From an uncultured Acidobacteriota bacterium (GTDB taxonomy: Bacteria > Acidobacteriota > Blastocatellia > RBC074), in the NCBI GenBank assembly GCA_902825875.1, contig CADECP010000004.1, positions 1-64,000 on the forward strand: a DNA stretch of 64,000 nucleotides, read 5' to 3'. Positions 22,301 through 30,642 of the stretch are shown here, in pieces. How positions within the stretch are numbered: the first letter of the stretch is position 1; every line of letters starts with the position of its first letter. Below the pieces are notes generated by a model. It made no database searches, was not told where the DNA came from, and saw only the letters and a list, made by a program, of their open reading frames with translations. The translations under genes were made by a program, and so were the position numbers.

Positions 22301-23200
22301 TTGAAGTTGATTGGCCAGCGCAGTGTTTCCGGCAGCTTCGGCTGCTCGAATGCGCGACCAATAACCGGCATTGGTGGTGGCTTGCGTGGCGTTGTAACGC
22401 TGTTGCCAATGTTTGTGCGTCAACACGCCGTGATATTCGTTGCCGCCGCTTTTGGTCGAAAGCGAAATCGTCGCGCTGGTCGTGTGACCTTTGCTGGCGT
22501 CAAACGGCGCGGTTTCGACTTTGAATTCGGCGATGGTGTCAGTCACAGGCAAAGAACCAGCGCGACGTCCGCCGGCCATATTCGGAACGCCGTCCAGCGA
22601 AAATTCATTGCCGCCGACTCCGCCCGCCGCGCTGACCGCCGAACCACCTACGTTTGAGTGCAAAGCCAGATAATTCGGTTGAGCCGTCCATTGAATGCCC
22701 GGCGCGCTACGAGCCAGCAAAATCGCGCTGTTGCTCATCACTGGCAGGTCTGAAATTTGCCGCTGCTCCAACGAAGAGGTTCCGCTGCCGGTCGTCGTTT
22801 CCAACAACTGAGCCGCCGCCGTCACGGTAACGGTTTCCGCCGCGCCGCCGACTTCCAGAACAACGTCCAGATTCTGGCGGCTGTTGACCGTCAGCACGTA
22901 ACCTTGCTGCACGGATTTTTTGAATCCCGTCGCCGTGACTGTAATCCTGTAATTTCCGGGTAGAAGATACGGCGCTTCAAAATAACCACTGCCGTTTGTT
23001 TGAACTCTGGCAGTTGTATTGGAATCGGTATTGGTGATTTCGACTGCGGCTCCGGCAACGACTGCACTGCTGGGGTCTTTGACCGTGCCGAGAATTGTAC
23101 TGCGCGTTTCTTGGGCTAAGGCATTGGCAGAAAACAACAGCGTAACTGCTAAAACCAGTCCATAGAAAAGTCTTGTGCGAAACGTTCGGGTGGATTGCAT
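19337..23200 (-). CDS. Oar-like TonB-dependent outer-membrane receptor
   Basis: A 1287-residue paralogue of the neighbouring receptor with the same order: signal peptide (to about residue 30, ANALAQ), carboxypeptidase-regulatory-like domain (GTVKDPSSAVVAGAAVEI), plug with EFSLDGVPN, and a barrel ending in RFTF. The start at 23200 is chosen over 23224 because GGAGAGG lies just before it. Sequence similarity to the first receptor is low in the barrel, so this is not a recent duplication. Substrate unknown; the adjacent MFS transporter and CocE-type hydrolase suggest an uptake and hydrolysis locus. Confidence 0.92.
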   Translation of the reverse strand: MQSTRTFRTRLFYGLVLAVTLLFSANALAQETRSTILGTVKDPSSAVVAGAAVEITNTDSNTTARVQTNGSGYFEAPYLLPGNYRITVTATGFKKSVQQGYVLTVNSRQNLDVVLEVGGAAETVTVTAAAQLLETTTGSGTSSLEQRQISDLPVMSNSAILLARSAPGIQWTAQPNYLALHSNVGGSAVSAAGGVGGNEFSLDGVPNMAGGRRAGSLPVTDTIAEFKVETAPFDASKGHTTSATISLSTKSGGNEYHGVLTHKHWQQRYNATQATTNAGYWSRIRAAEAAGNTALANQLQSVSPQPTGRSNNWAASGGGPVRVPKLYDGRDKLFFFFSYNAFKDVKTEEATNVNRTVPSDAHRRGDFSDLLRLDPVRYQIYDPRTARLVNGVVTRDPFPNNQVPILNPMYKFYEALYPRANNVPGVVAADGANNYLASATAFNWDYKAFNNRIDFQPTAKNRMFGKWTYTNFAPEDRGDWVYETARGLLIAGLVRKNIGLTFDHVYTFNSTTIFNWSIAWNRFIEGNASNAVQTSFPPSKVGLPSYLDQKAGDFIHLPTIDFDAYSDFTRGYPGFTRFSVGTARGELSKYIGTHSLRIGVDMRENWRASNGPGQSSGSFGFGNTYVRQAQNTTNAFNIGLQWAAFMLGVPTSATISTNDSLYLTNKFYSGYVQDDWKLSRKLTLNLGFRYELEGGFRERFNRGLTGFDLNATLPISAGAQAAYANTLAIALPASHRFPLLPASQFVVKGGTQFLGKDGAPDTVNESQPGYMPRVGFAYQLNDKTVLRGGWGMFFDTNNVLNEGLNQTGYSRATSTVITNDNGLNFNGANWTSAACRASLSACVSLLADPFPARANANNTRFDTPLGNALGLMALQGRGLTFFDRGWERARQHRWRLGLQRQLGSQMAVEVAYLGSRTDQIQVGLRMDALPEQYWATGLIRNNALANELNFQIPNGNPFNVRNFTALQTSNPVVYADMLTNGFFTGANIAKSQLLRPYPNMNGLTNGRAPDGEQVYNHLEATVTKRMSNGYSFQASYMWASNLAKTTRLNEFDNFLVWTPTNNSVPHSLTANFIYELPFGKGKKFFSDNKWLGAVLGGWQFSGIYTKQSGRVYGLGNWFFYGTDLRTIAKPTKDQTVSEWFNWQLFPGAARDYSASNRAAYEARIRSLVPQSILTQMGNICGSSSNQACTYENVIPVNFQPNSFHRRVFPTSLNWLRGMGKNQLDANILRRFSITEKKSLEIRVDMINALNHVLWDNPNTDINSTNFGRVTTQWNTPRWLEGQLRFTF

Positions 23201-23559
23201 AGAACCTCTCCAACGGCAGGGCATAAATAAGTTACTGGCTTATTCTGCCAGCCTGGTTAGTGGCGAAAAGAACCCCGGAACAAATCCGCAATTTGCCCCG
23301 CCCTTCGCCGATATCCAAGTTGTTTTTGCTGTCTTACGTTTTGTGAAAACTTCCAGGAAAGCAATCTGTCCCAGCAAAGCCAAATCAAGCCGACTCAATT
23401 TCAATGTGGAAGTTTCCGATTTGATGAATCAGTGTGGTCAGCTTCGCGGATTATCTTTATGGTTTGACCAAGTGTCAACGCTCCACTATGCTACCGGCGC
23501 TTTTGTCACAATCCTCATTTTCCTAACGGAAAACCAATTAACGACAATCCGGAGGTTCA
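23201..23559. other. Divergent promoter region
   Basis: A 359-bp gap between the receptor (leftward) and the MFS gene (rightward). No gene is supported. GGAGG at 23549-23553 is the MFS ribosome binding site. Specific promoter hexamers are not convincing by eye. Confidence 0.4.
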
Positions 23560-24930
23560 ATGGAACAGCAAACCACGTCTGCGGGTGCTGCGGCATCGTC
23601 GGCAACCAAGATTAACCATCTGCGCTGGTACATTTGCGCGCTGCTCTTTTTTGCAGCAACGATCAATTACATTGACCGGCAGGTCATAGGCATTTTGAAA
23701 CCGACGCTGGTCGCGGAATTCGGTTGGCAGGACGAACGCATTTACGCCGCCATCGTCTTCAGTTTTCAACTGGCCTATGCCATCGGATTGTTGTTGGCCG
23801 GGCGCGTGATGGATCGGCTGGGGAATTTATTGGGTTTTACGCTGGCAGTCGTGTTGTGGAGCATCGCCGCCATCGGCCACGCCGGAGCCGATTGGTTCCC
23901 AGGCCTGAGTTTGCCGACTTTGAATCTGGACGCAACGACCGGACTTTCCGTCGTGATGGTCACCGGAGCGGCAGCCGGGTTCGCCATGATGAGGTTTGCA
24001 TTGGGATTGGGCGAAGCGGGCAACTTTCCGGCTTCGATCAAAACCGTCGCCGAATGGTTTCCGAAAAAAGAGCGCGCTCTGGCAACGGGAATTTTCAATT
24101 CAGGGACGAACATTGGCGCGCTTGTCACTCCGCTGGCCGTGCCTTGGATTACGCTGCATTGGGGATGGAAGTGGGCGTTCATCGTCACTGGCTTGCTTGG
24201 TTTTGTGTGGGTTATTTGGTGGTGGCTGATGTATCGCGCGCCCGAACAGCATCCGCGCCTGTCGCAAGCCGAGTTTGAACACATCCGCAGCGATCCGCCC
24301 GAAGCCATTTCGCCCATCCCCTGGAGCCGGTTGTTTCCTCACCGACAAACCTGGGCGTTCGCCATTGGCAAATTCATGACAGACCCGATCTGGTGGTTGT
24401 ATCTGTTCTGGATTCCCGATTTTCTGAACCGCAATCACAACCTTGACTTGAAATCCATCGGCTTGCCGTTGGTGGTCATTTATCTGGTTGCCGACATTGG
24501 CAGCATCGGCGGAGGCTGGTTGTCTTCGTCGCTTATCAAACGCGGCTGGACGGTCAATCGAGCGCGCAAACTGGCGATGTTCATCTGTGCCGCTTCGGTC
24601 GTTCCGATTATGTTTGCTGCCAAAGCTTCAAATCTGTGGGTGGCCGTCGGATTGGTTTCGCTGGCGGCGGCGGCGCATCAAGGCTGGTCGGCCAATCTGT
24701 TCACGCTTGTGTCTGACACTTTTCCGCGCCGAGCCGTTGGTTCTGTCGTCGGGATTGGCGGCATGGCAGGTTCGATTGGCGGGATGCTGATCGCGCTGAT
24801 CGTCGGCGAAATTCTGCAACGCACCGGCAGTTACGTGCCGATTTTCATCATTGCGGGTTCAGCGTATCTGGTGGCGCTGCTGATCGTTCACCTGCTGGCT
24901 CCGAAGTTGGAACCGGCAAACGTGGATTGA
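23560..24930 (+). CDS. MFS transporter, anion:cation symporter type
   Basis: A 456-residue inner-membrane transporter with 12 hydrophobic segments. The first-helix motif NYIDRQVIGILKPTL and the loop motif GRVMDRLGN match the ACS branch of the major facilitator superfamily (ExuT/GarP/UhpT-like), which imports hexuronates and other organic anions. A longer-than-usual loop (GHAGADWFPG... to about residue 130) lies between helices 3 and 4. Start is supported by GGAGG. It lies beside TonB receptors, consistent with import of the same carbon source. Confidence 0.9.
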   Translation: MEQQTTSAGAAASSATKINHLRWYICALLFFAATINYIDRQVIGILKPTLVAEFGWQDERIYAAIVFSFQLAYAIGLLLAGRVMDRLGNLLGFTLAVVLWSIAAIGHAGADWFPGLSLPTLNLDATTGLSVVMVTGAAAGFAMMRFALGLGEAGNFPASIKTVAEWFPKKERALATGIFNSGTNIGALVTPLAVPWITLHWGWKWAFIVTGLLGFVWVIWWWLMYRAPEQHPRLSQAEFEHIRSDPPEAISPIPWSRLFPHRQTWAFAIGKFMTDPIWWLYLFWIPDFLNRNHNLDLKSIGLPLVVIYLVADIGSIGGGWLSSSLIKRGWTVNRARKLAMFICAASVVPIMFAAKASNLWVAVGLVSLAAAAHQGWSANLFTLVSDTFPRRAVGSVVGIGGMAGSIGGMLIALIVGEILQRTGSYVPIFIIAGSAYLVALLIVHLLAPKLEPANVD

Positions 24931-24941
24931 CGCAAAATCGT

Positions 24942-24990
24942 GACTGTGAAGGAGCGGCTGCGGTTACTGCTGCTGCGCTCCTTTACAGTC
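24942..24990. terminator. Terminator-like hairpin after the MFS gene
   Basis: A 15-bp inverted repeat, GACTGTGAAGGAGCG with CGCTCCTTTACAGTC, 12 bp after the MFS stop. There is no strong T run, so it may be a partial terminator. Confidence 0.55.
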
Positions 24991-25177
24991 GCGGTTCCGT
25001 ACCGATTGCCGAACGACATGGCGACCTCCTTGGCGACGAAGCCGCTGCCATCGAACATTTTCGGCACAGCTTGAACCGGACGATGCCGACAATGACTTGC
25101 TCGACTTCGACGGGAAGCTCGGTAATTTTTGGTGGATTGTGAGGTTGCGAATATCTCAATTCAGCATAGTCAGATTA

Positions 25178-25240
25178 CTGGCAGGAAAATGCAGGCAGAA
25201 AAAGCTTTTAACTCTTTTTCTGCCCCAATTTTCCTGCCAG
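25178..25240. terminator. Terminator hairpin between convergent genes
   Basis: An imperfect inverted repeat of about 27 bp per arm (CTGGCAGGAAAA... and ...TTTTCCTGCCAG), 11 bp from the stop of the CocE-type gene. The rest of the 24931-25251 gap carries no supported gene. Confidence 0.7.
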
Positions 25241-25251
25241 CTTTTCCCACC

Positions 25252-27102
25252 TTAACGAACCATGACAGGCACGCTGACGTGCGAAGCGAATTGTTTCGAC
25301 CGAAGAATGCGATGCGTCGCTTTGATGTAATCGGCGTCCGTCGCTTTGAAAATGTTCGGCACGAATTTTTGCGGATTGCGGTCAATCACCGGAAACCAGG
25401 AACTCTGCACCTGAACCATGATCTTGTGGCCTTTTTGGAATCGGTGATTGCAATGGCGCATATCCACAGCGAATTCATTGATCGCGTTCGGCGTCAGCGC
25501 CACAGGCTTTTCAAAACTCTTGTGGAATCGTCCGCGAAAGACTTCGTTGGCAACCATCAATTGATACCCGCCCATCTTCACGTCTTTCGGATAATTTTCC
25601 GGGTACACGTCAATCAGCTTAACGATCCAATCGGCGTCGCTGCCGGTTGTCGAAGCGAACAAATGGCCGATGACGTTGCCGCTGATGGTCATGTCTTCGG
25701 TCAACGGATCGGTTTCCCAAGTCAGCACGTCGGGTCGTCCCTGCGCAAAACGTTGATCGCCAACCAGCCAGGCTCCCCAACCGGAACCGCGCGGATCGTA
25801 AGTCGCTTCGACCGGGCGCGGACGATACGGAACCGGATTGGCCGGATCGGAAATATAACTGTCTGCGGCTTGGCGGCTGAGGTCTTTCGGCGCGTCAAAC
25901 GACAGTTTTCCATTCGCCTGAAAATGCAGCCGCCGCGTATCTGTTTTGTAAGTCGGCGGCCATTGATCGTAACTGCGCCACTGGTTCGACCCGGTTTCAA
26001 AGACGTTCGCTTCTTTCCAGGTCGGCGTGCCTTTGTCTTTCAGGTAGTAGGCGAAAAACGGAGCTTCGATTTGCTGGCGGTATTGCAGCGAGATGTTCGC
26101 GCCAAATTGGATCTTGCCCAAACTGCTGCCATCCGCTCGCGCCCAGCCGCCGTGATTCCACGGGCCGCCGACAAAGAAGTTCTGTTTCTGCGGATCGTTC
26201 TTTTCAAACTCTTCATAGATTTTGACCGGGCCGTAAAAATCTTCCTGATCCCACCAACCGGCAACGTTCAGCGTAGGCACACGCGCCTGTTTCAAATACC
26301 GAGCGGCGGCCTGTTCCTGCCAAAACTGGTCGTAGTTCGGATGTTCGACAAAATCATTCCAAGTTGGAATTTTGCCTTTCAGGTATTTTTCGTTGACGTT
26401 CGACAGCGCGCCGAGTTTCAGATACCACTCGTAAGTATCGTACTTGTCGAATTCAAACCGAGCCTGTTCCTTGTTGGTTTCCATCATCGTCGCGTACTCG
26501 AAACCGTAACTCAGGCGGAAAGCCCCGTTGTGATGGAAGTCATCGCCCATCCACATGTCCGCCGGAGAAGCCTGCGGAGAAGCCGCTCGCAACGCCGGAT
26601 GCGGCGCAATCGTCGCCATCATCGCCGTCCAGCCCGGATACGAAATGCCTATGATGCCTGCGCGGCCATTGTTGTTCGGAACGTTTTTGACCAGCCATTC
26701 AATCGTGTCGTAAGCGTCGGTGACTTCATCTATCAGCTTCGGGTCGTTTTTCAACACCGACACCGGAGCGCGCTGCATGACAAACTGGCCTTCGGATTTG
26801 AACCGGCCACGGATGTCCTGAAACACAAAGATGTATCCATCCGCAGCAAGCTCTTTGAATTTGCCCTGCGCCCATCCCTGTCCTGCCGGGGCTTGATACG
26901 GCGTGCGTTCCAAGATAATCGGCAACGGCGAAGTTTGATTTTTCGGCGCGAAAATGTGCGTGTTGAGCTTCACGCCATCACGCATCGGAACCATGACGGA
27001 CGTAAAGTCGAAGGCCGGAACCGGTTGTTGCGTGTGCCCTTGAAAACCCGCCGCCAACACTAGCACGACGATGAAGAACCCGTAAGCAGTGATGCGTTTC
27101 AT
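25252..27102 (-). CDS. Secreted CocE/NonD-family hydrolase
   Basis: A 616-residue serine hydrolase of the cocaine-esterase / X-Pro dipeptidyl-peptidase S15 group. Signal peptide is residues 1-25. The nucleophile elbow reads GISYPG (Ser in the alpha/beta-hydrolase domain, about residue 160). The C-terminal jelly-roll domain (about 400-616) includes the conserved segment DMRHCNHRFQKGHKIMVQV. The family cleaves esters, amides or peptides with bulky acyl groups; the actual substrate is unknown. It is convergent with the MFS gene and isolated from the operon to its right. Confidence 0.9.
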   Translation of the reverse strand: MKRITAYGFFIVVLVLAAGFQGHTQQPVPAFDFTSVMVPMRDGVKLNTHIFAPKNQTSPLPIILERTPYQAPAGQGWAQGKFKELAADGYIFVFQDIRGRFKSEGQFVMQRAPVSVLKNDPKLIDEVTDAYDTIEWLVKNVPNNNGRAGIIGISYPGWTAMMATIAPHPALRAASPQASPADMWMGDDFHHNGAFRLSYGFEYATMMETNKEQARFEFDKYDTYEWYLKLGALSNVNEKYLKGKIPTWNDFVEHPNYDQFWQEQAAARYLKQARVPTLNVAGWWDQEDFYGPVKIYEEFEKNDPQKQNFFVGGPWNHGGWARADGSSLGKIQFGANISLQYRQQIEAPFFAYYLKDKGTPTWKEANVFETGSNQWRSYDQWPPTYKTDTRRLHFQANGKLSFDAPKDLSRQAADSYISDPANPVPYRPRPVEATYDPRGSGWGAWLVGDQRFAQGRPDVLTWETDPLTEDMTISGNVIGHLFASTTGSDADWIVKLIDVYPENYPKDVKMGGYQLMVANEVFRGRFHKSFEKPVALTPNAINEFAVDMRHCNHRFQKGHKIMVQVQSSWFPVIDRNPQKFVPNIFKATDADYIKATHRILRSKQFASHVSVPVMVR

Positions 27103-27248
27103 TGGTTGCTCCTGTTGTAGAAGATAGCTGAACCTTGTGCGTAAATCAGTGTCTTCATTGGCTCCTTGGGGGCCAAGCGTTATAGAAACTCAAGCCTTTT
27201 CTTAGTGCTAAAAAACATCTGCGCCTTGATGTTGATTCCATAAGACTC

Positions 27249-28985
27249 TTACGACTCGCCAGCCATTTCCTGCAACCAATCCGGCACGTCTTTTCCCGTT
27301 GATTCTCGCCAAGCCGCATCGAACGCCTGCCTGTTCCATCTCTCTCGCAGTGTTTTTAGTGTATTCGCAATGATTTGCGTATCTGGTGACTGCAATTCTA
27401 TGGACATAGCCAGTGCGTTCAATAGTAAGGCAAATGCCTCATCATAACGTGCTGTTTCCATGAGCAGTATCCCAATTTGACCTCGTGAACTAGCAACGCC
27501 AGCACGGTTATTGAATTCTTCACGAATTCGCAGTGACTGCTTGTAGAGTTGCAAGGCTTTATCATTTTCGCCGCGCGTCTGATTTAGGATACCGAGTTGA
27601 TGCAGAGACGTGGCAACGCCCGCGCGGTCACCTAATTCCTCTTTGATTCGTAATGACTGTTGATAACGCTGTAACGCTTCACCGTAAGCTCCTTGTCGGT
27701 AATTAAGATTGCCAATTTGGTGTAACGATCTAGCTACTTGCGCGCGATCTCCGAGTTCTTCTGCGATCCGCATTGACTCCTCATAATGGCGCAACGCCTT
27801 ACCATACTCGCCGCGTAACTCATGTAGGATGCCAAGTTGATGCAAGGTAATGATCAGACCGGTACGGTCGCCAAGTTCTTCAAAGATACGCAAAGCATGT
27901 TCAAACTTGCTTTGCGCCTCTCTGTATGCGCCTTGGGCGTGATATAGGATCCCGATTTGGCCAACCGAATTAGCGATGCCGAGACGATCGTTGAGTTGTT
28001 CTAGTATCCGCAGTGACTTATCGTAATACTGTAACGCCTGCTCGTATTCTCCGAGTGCCTGATAAAGAGTGCCGAGTTGGTGTAATGAGGAAGCGACTAG
28101 CGAACTATCACTCTGTTCCTCTGCGATCCTCAACGACTGTTTATAACACTGTAAAGCTTTATCGTATTCCCCGATCGCTTGGTATCGCATGCCGAGGCGA
28201 TGCAGCAAACTAGCGACGCTAGCGCGGTCGCCTAATCCCTCTGCCAATTTGACCGCTCGTTGAAATTGAAGAAGTGCCTCTTTGTAATTCCCTTGAGCAG
28301 AAAGAAGAACGCCTAAACGATCAAGTAATCTCATTTCCGTTCGGCGATCTTGTCGTTCGACGGGGAGTGCTTCGTATTCAGTTAGGAGCCCTTTAATGGC
28401 TGCCACGCGATGTTGTTTTTCAGATAAGGGAAGGCTTTCAGCTTGCCAATGTTCACCAGCGGAAAGAGCACGAGTAGATTCGGCAAGCTCTTCAGGAGAG
28501 GAAGCAAAAGAATAAACTCCTGAACGAATAGAAAAAAAATCCGGAGCGCCTTGAGCAATCGCCATCAGTACATACTCTGGAACCCACAGCACAATCGGAC
28601 ACTGCAAGGTTTGCGGGAACGAGTTGCGCGAAGCATTGAGATTCGCAGTGAAAGATGTGGTTGAAGCTTCGGCGATAGAAGGCAGCGAATGTTCCAACCC
28701 GCTGACAAAAATTGCATTCGGCAAAGGCTCTGTCAGTCTTTCGCGCAGTTCATCCAGTAAATGATTGACCGGTTCGTTGAAAATGATTTCTTGAATCGTG
28801 AACTGCGGCAGCCGGTTGCACAGTTCGGCCATCAGTTTGCGGCGGTGTGGAGCTTGATTGCATTGGACGAAGAGCAGACTGAAGCCGTTAGCCAATTCCA
28901 GCGCGTGCGTTAGCGCGGCAAGCTCTGTTTCCTGGTCGAGAGCACCCGGCGCGAACGGATCAAGTTTAACCACTTGGTCGGTCAT
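27249..28985 (-). CDS. TPR protein with degenerate NTPase-like N-terminus
   Basis: A 578-residue cytosolic protein. Residues 1-190 look like a P-loop NTPase domain that lost its nucleotide site: the strand FSLLFVQCN is followed by QAPHRRK rather than a Walker A, and VLWVPEYVLMAIAQGAPDFF plus SIRSGVYSF matches a segment I recall from STAND-like TPR proteins. From about residue 210 there are eight 40-residue tetratricopeptide repeats of the kinesin-light-chain/NB-ARC-associated type, seven in unbroken register, nearly identical at DNA level in places. It overlaps the upstream NTPase gene by four bases (ATGA), so the two are co-translated and probably act as a complex. Confidence 0.82.
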   Translation of the reverse strand: MTDQVVKLDPFAPGALDQETELAALTHALELANGFSLLFVQCNQAPHRRKLMAELCNRLPQFTIQEIIFNEPVNHLLDELRERLTEPLPNAIFVSGLEHSLPSIAEASTTSFTANLNASRNSFPQTLQCPIVLWVPEYVLMAIAQGAPDFFSIRSGVYSFASSPEELAESTRALSAGEHWQAESLPLSEKQHRVAAIKGLLTEYEALPVERQDRRTEMRLLDRLGVLLSAQGNYKEALLQFQRAVKLAEGLGDRASVASLLHRLGMRYQAIGEYDKALQCYKQSLRIAEEQSDSSLVASSLHQLGTLYQALGEYEQALQYYDKSLRILEQLNDRLGIANSVGQIGILYHAQGAYREAQSKFEHALRIFEELGDRTGLIITLHQLGILHELRGEYGKALRHYEESMRIAEELGDRAQVARSLHQIGNLNYRQGAYGEALQRYQQSLRIKEELGDRAGVATSLHQLGILNQTRGENDKALQLYKQSLRIREEFNNRAGVASSRGQIGILLMETARYDEAFALLLNALAMSIELQSPDTQIIANTLKTLRERWNRQAFDAAWRESTGKDVPDWLQEMAGES

Positions 28986-30349
28986 GATTCTTTCTCTGCT
29001 TCAAGTGATTGATACGCTTCTTTGAATTTCATCAGTTCGCGGACGATTGGGTTGACGGCGTACCACGGCTCTGCTTCCTCAAAAATGTTTTCGTCGCCGC
29101 CGTTGATGTATTCCAAGATGCTGAGGTTCTCAAACATCTTCAGGTAATCTTCATCGCCATTTGGAATGCGTTGATCGGCAGAAAGGTCAAGTTGAGCCAG
29201 TTTCTGCCAATGCGCTTCCGGGATGCTGGAACTGTAATGGTTGACTGTTTGCCTGATAGATTTTTGGGCCACGCTAAGCGTGATGGGCAGCGCAGTTGTG
29301 TAAGCGCAAGCGTTCCGCACGAAGATCATCAGGTTGCGAACGTGGCCTCCGCTGTATTTGAGCAGGAAGTCCAGGGCTTCTGTGGTAAAGACTTCTTCCA
29401 GCTTCAACCCGCTCAATCGTTTTTGCAGTATCTGCCGCATTGACTCTATGCCAGCAGCGAAAGGCTTGCGCGTTTCGCGTTCGATGACCTTAACCATTGG
29501 CAGCACAAACAACGGCCCGTATCGTTGTTCAAGTTGCGGCCCATCTGTGGAGCGAACCAACCGCAGCGGCACGGTGTAAATGAAATGAGCTTGCATGCTG
29601 GTGAGTTGGGCGTAGCGTTCCAGAAAGAGTTCGCGCTGCGAAGCCAGGCCTTCTGCCACCGCGCCGATCTTCCGAATCTTTTCCAGGTTGTCCAGGATGA
29701 TGACCAGATCGCGGCAAGGCTGTTTAAGCAATCCGGTTGTCGGCTGTTTTTTGAGTTCTAGCCGCGCTTCCTCAAAGACCAGGTTGATTTCTTCCAGCAT
29801 GGTGGACATTTTCGGCTCAAGAATTGCGCGGACTTTCTGGCGCGCAGTTGGGTCCTTCCTCAACCGCTGAACTTTCAATTTGGCAAAACCGAGTTGCAGT
29901 TCGCCTTGGTTGATTTCTACATCGCTCAGAAAATACTGCTTGATCTCGGCCAGCCGCGTGGTGAAACCGCTGTCTTTCAACTCGATGTTGAATTTTTGTC
30001 GCAGAGCATCTGCCAGTTCCGTCACGATGGCCAACAAAATATCCGTCATCGAAACATCGTAATCATCCAGGTATTCGCTGACATCCACCAGCACTGGAAA
30101 ATAGCAATCTTCGGTTGGGGCGGCATCGGTCAGCGCGCGTTGCAGCATGTTCAGTTCAGAGGATTTGCCGCAACCGATGTGACCGGAAAGCAGGAAGCAA
30201 AGATGATTGTCGGCAAGCGTCAAATGGCGGCGCACGACTTTGGCGAATGCAGCTTCACCGCGCGCTTCGGCACAGTCAAAGTAATACTGCGACGAAGCGG
30301 GCAAATCAGGATCACAGGCGTTGTAGATGTTTTTCAGTGTCTCATTCAT
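28982..30349 (-). CDS. P-loop ATPase partner of the TPR protein
   Basis: A 455-residue AAA/STAND-like ATPase. The start at 30349 is preferred over 30364 because GGGAG lies eight bases before it. Walker A GHIGCGKS is at about 56-63 and Walker B LVIILDN at about 215-221. A helical insert of about 70 residues lies between them, then a sensor-like TVPLRLVRS, and a C-terminal winged-helix-like region (about 310-440, with GGHVRNLMIFVRNA). No membrane segment or nuclease motif is visible. The overlap with the TPR gene makes a two-gene operon. The layout recalls ATPase plus TPR sensor pairs in bacterial immunity, but no effector domain is seen; function is open. Confidence 0.82.
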   Translation of the reverse strand: MNETLKNIYNACDPDLPASSQYYFDCAEARGEAAFAKVVRRHLTLADNHLCFLLSGHIGCGKSSELNMLQRALTDAAPTEDCYFPVLVDVSEYLDDYDVSMTDILLAIVTELADALRQKFNIELKDSGFTTRLAEIKQYFLSDVEINQGELQLGFAKLKVQRLRKDPTARQKVRAILEPKMSTMLEEINLVFEEARLELKKQPTTGLLKQPCRDLVIILDNLEKIRKIGAVAEGLASQRELFLERYAQLTSMQAHFIYTVPLRLVRSTDGPQLEQRYGPLFVLPMVKVIERETRKPFAAGIESMRQILQKRLSGLKLEEVFTTEALDFLLKYSGGHVRNLMIFVRNACAYTTALPITLSVAQKSIRQTVNHYSSSIPEAHWQKLAQLDLSADQRIPNGDEDYLKMFENLSILEYINGGDENIFEEAEPWYAVNPIVRELMKFKEAYQSLEAEKES

Positions 30350-30642
30350 TGTTTTTTCTCCCATTGTTGGTGAGTTGAGATGATTCTAGCATTGCCTGAG
30401 AACTGCAAGAAACTCTTGGCAACTCAGTAAGCTTCAGGGCAAATGTATGGCCGCAACAGAACGCAAATGTGTTTTGGGCAGATGCCAGACGTTCGTATGG
30501 TAGTGACAAGAAAAACAGCGGCGCGCGAACACAGGCACAACACTCCTGTACTTGACCTTACAACACCGTCTACCGTAGTTTGCCGTTCCTGAAGCCCGAT
30601 GTTTCCCCCTTCAAACGTCTCTACTGAAAATCCGGAGGTGCT

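Noticed and set aside
25129..27063. 644-codon open frame opposite the CocE-type hydrolase
   Set aside because: Antisense shadow of a well-supported enzyme; no recognisable family and biased Arg/Val/Phe composition.
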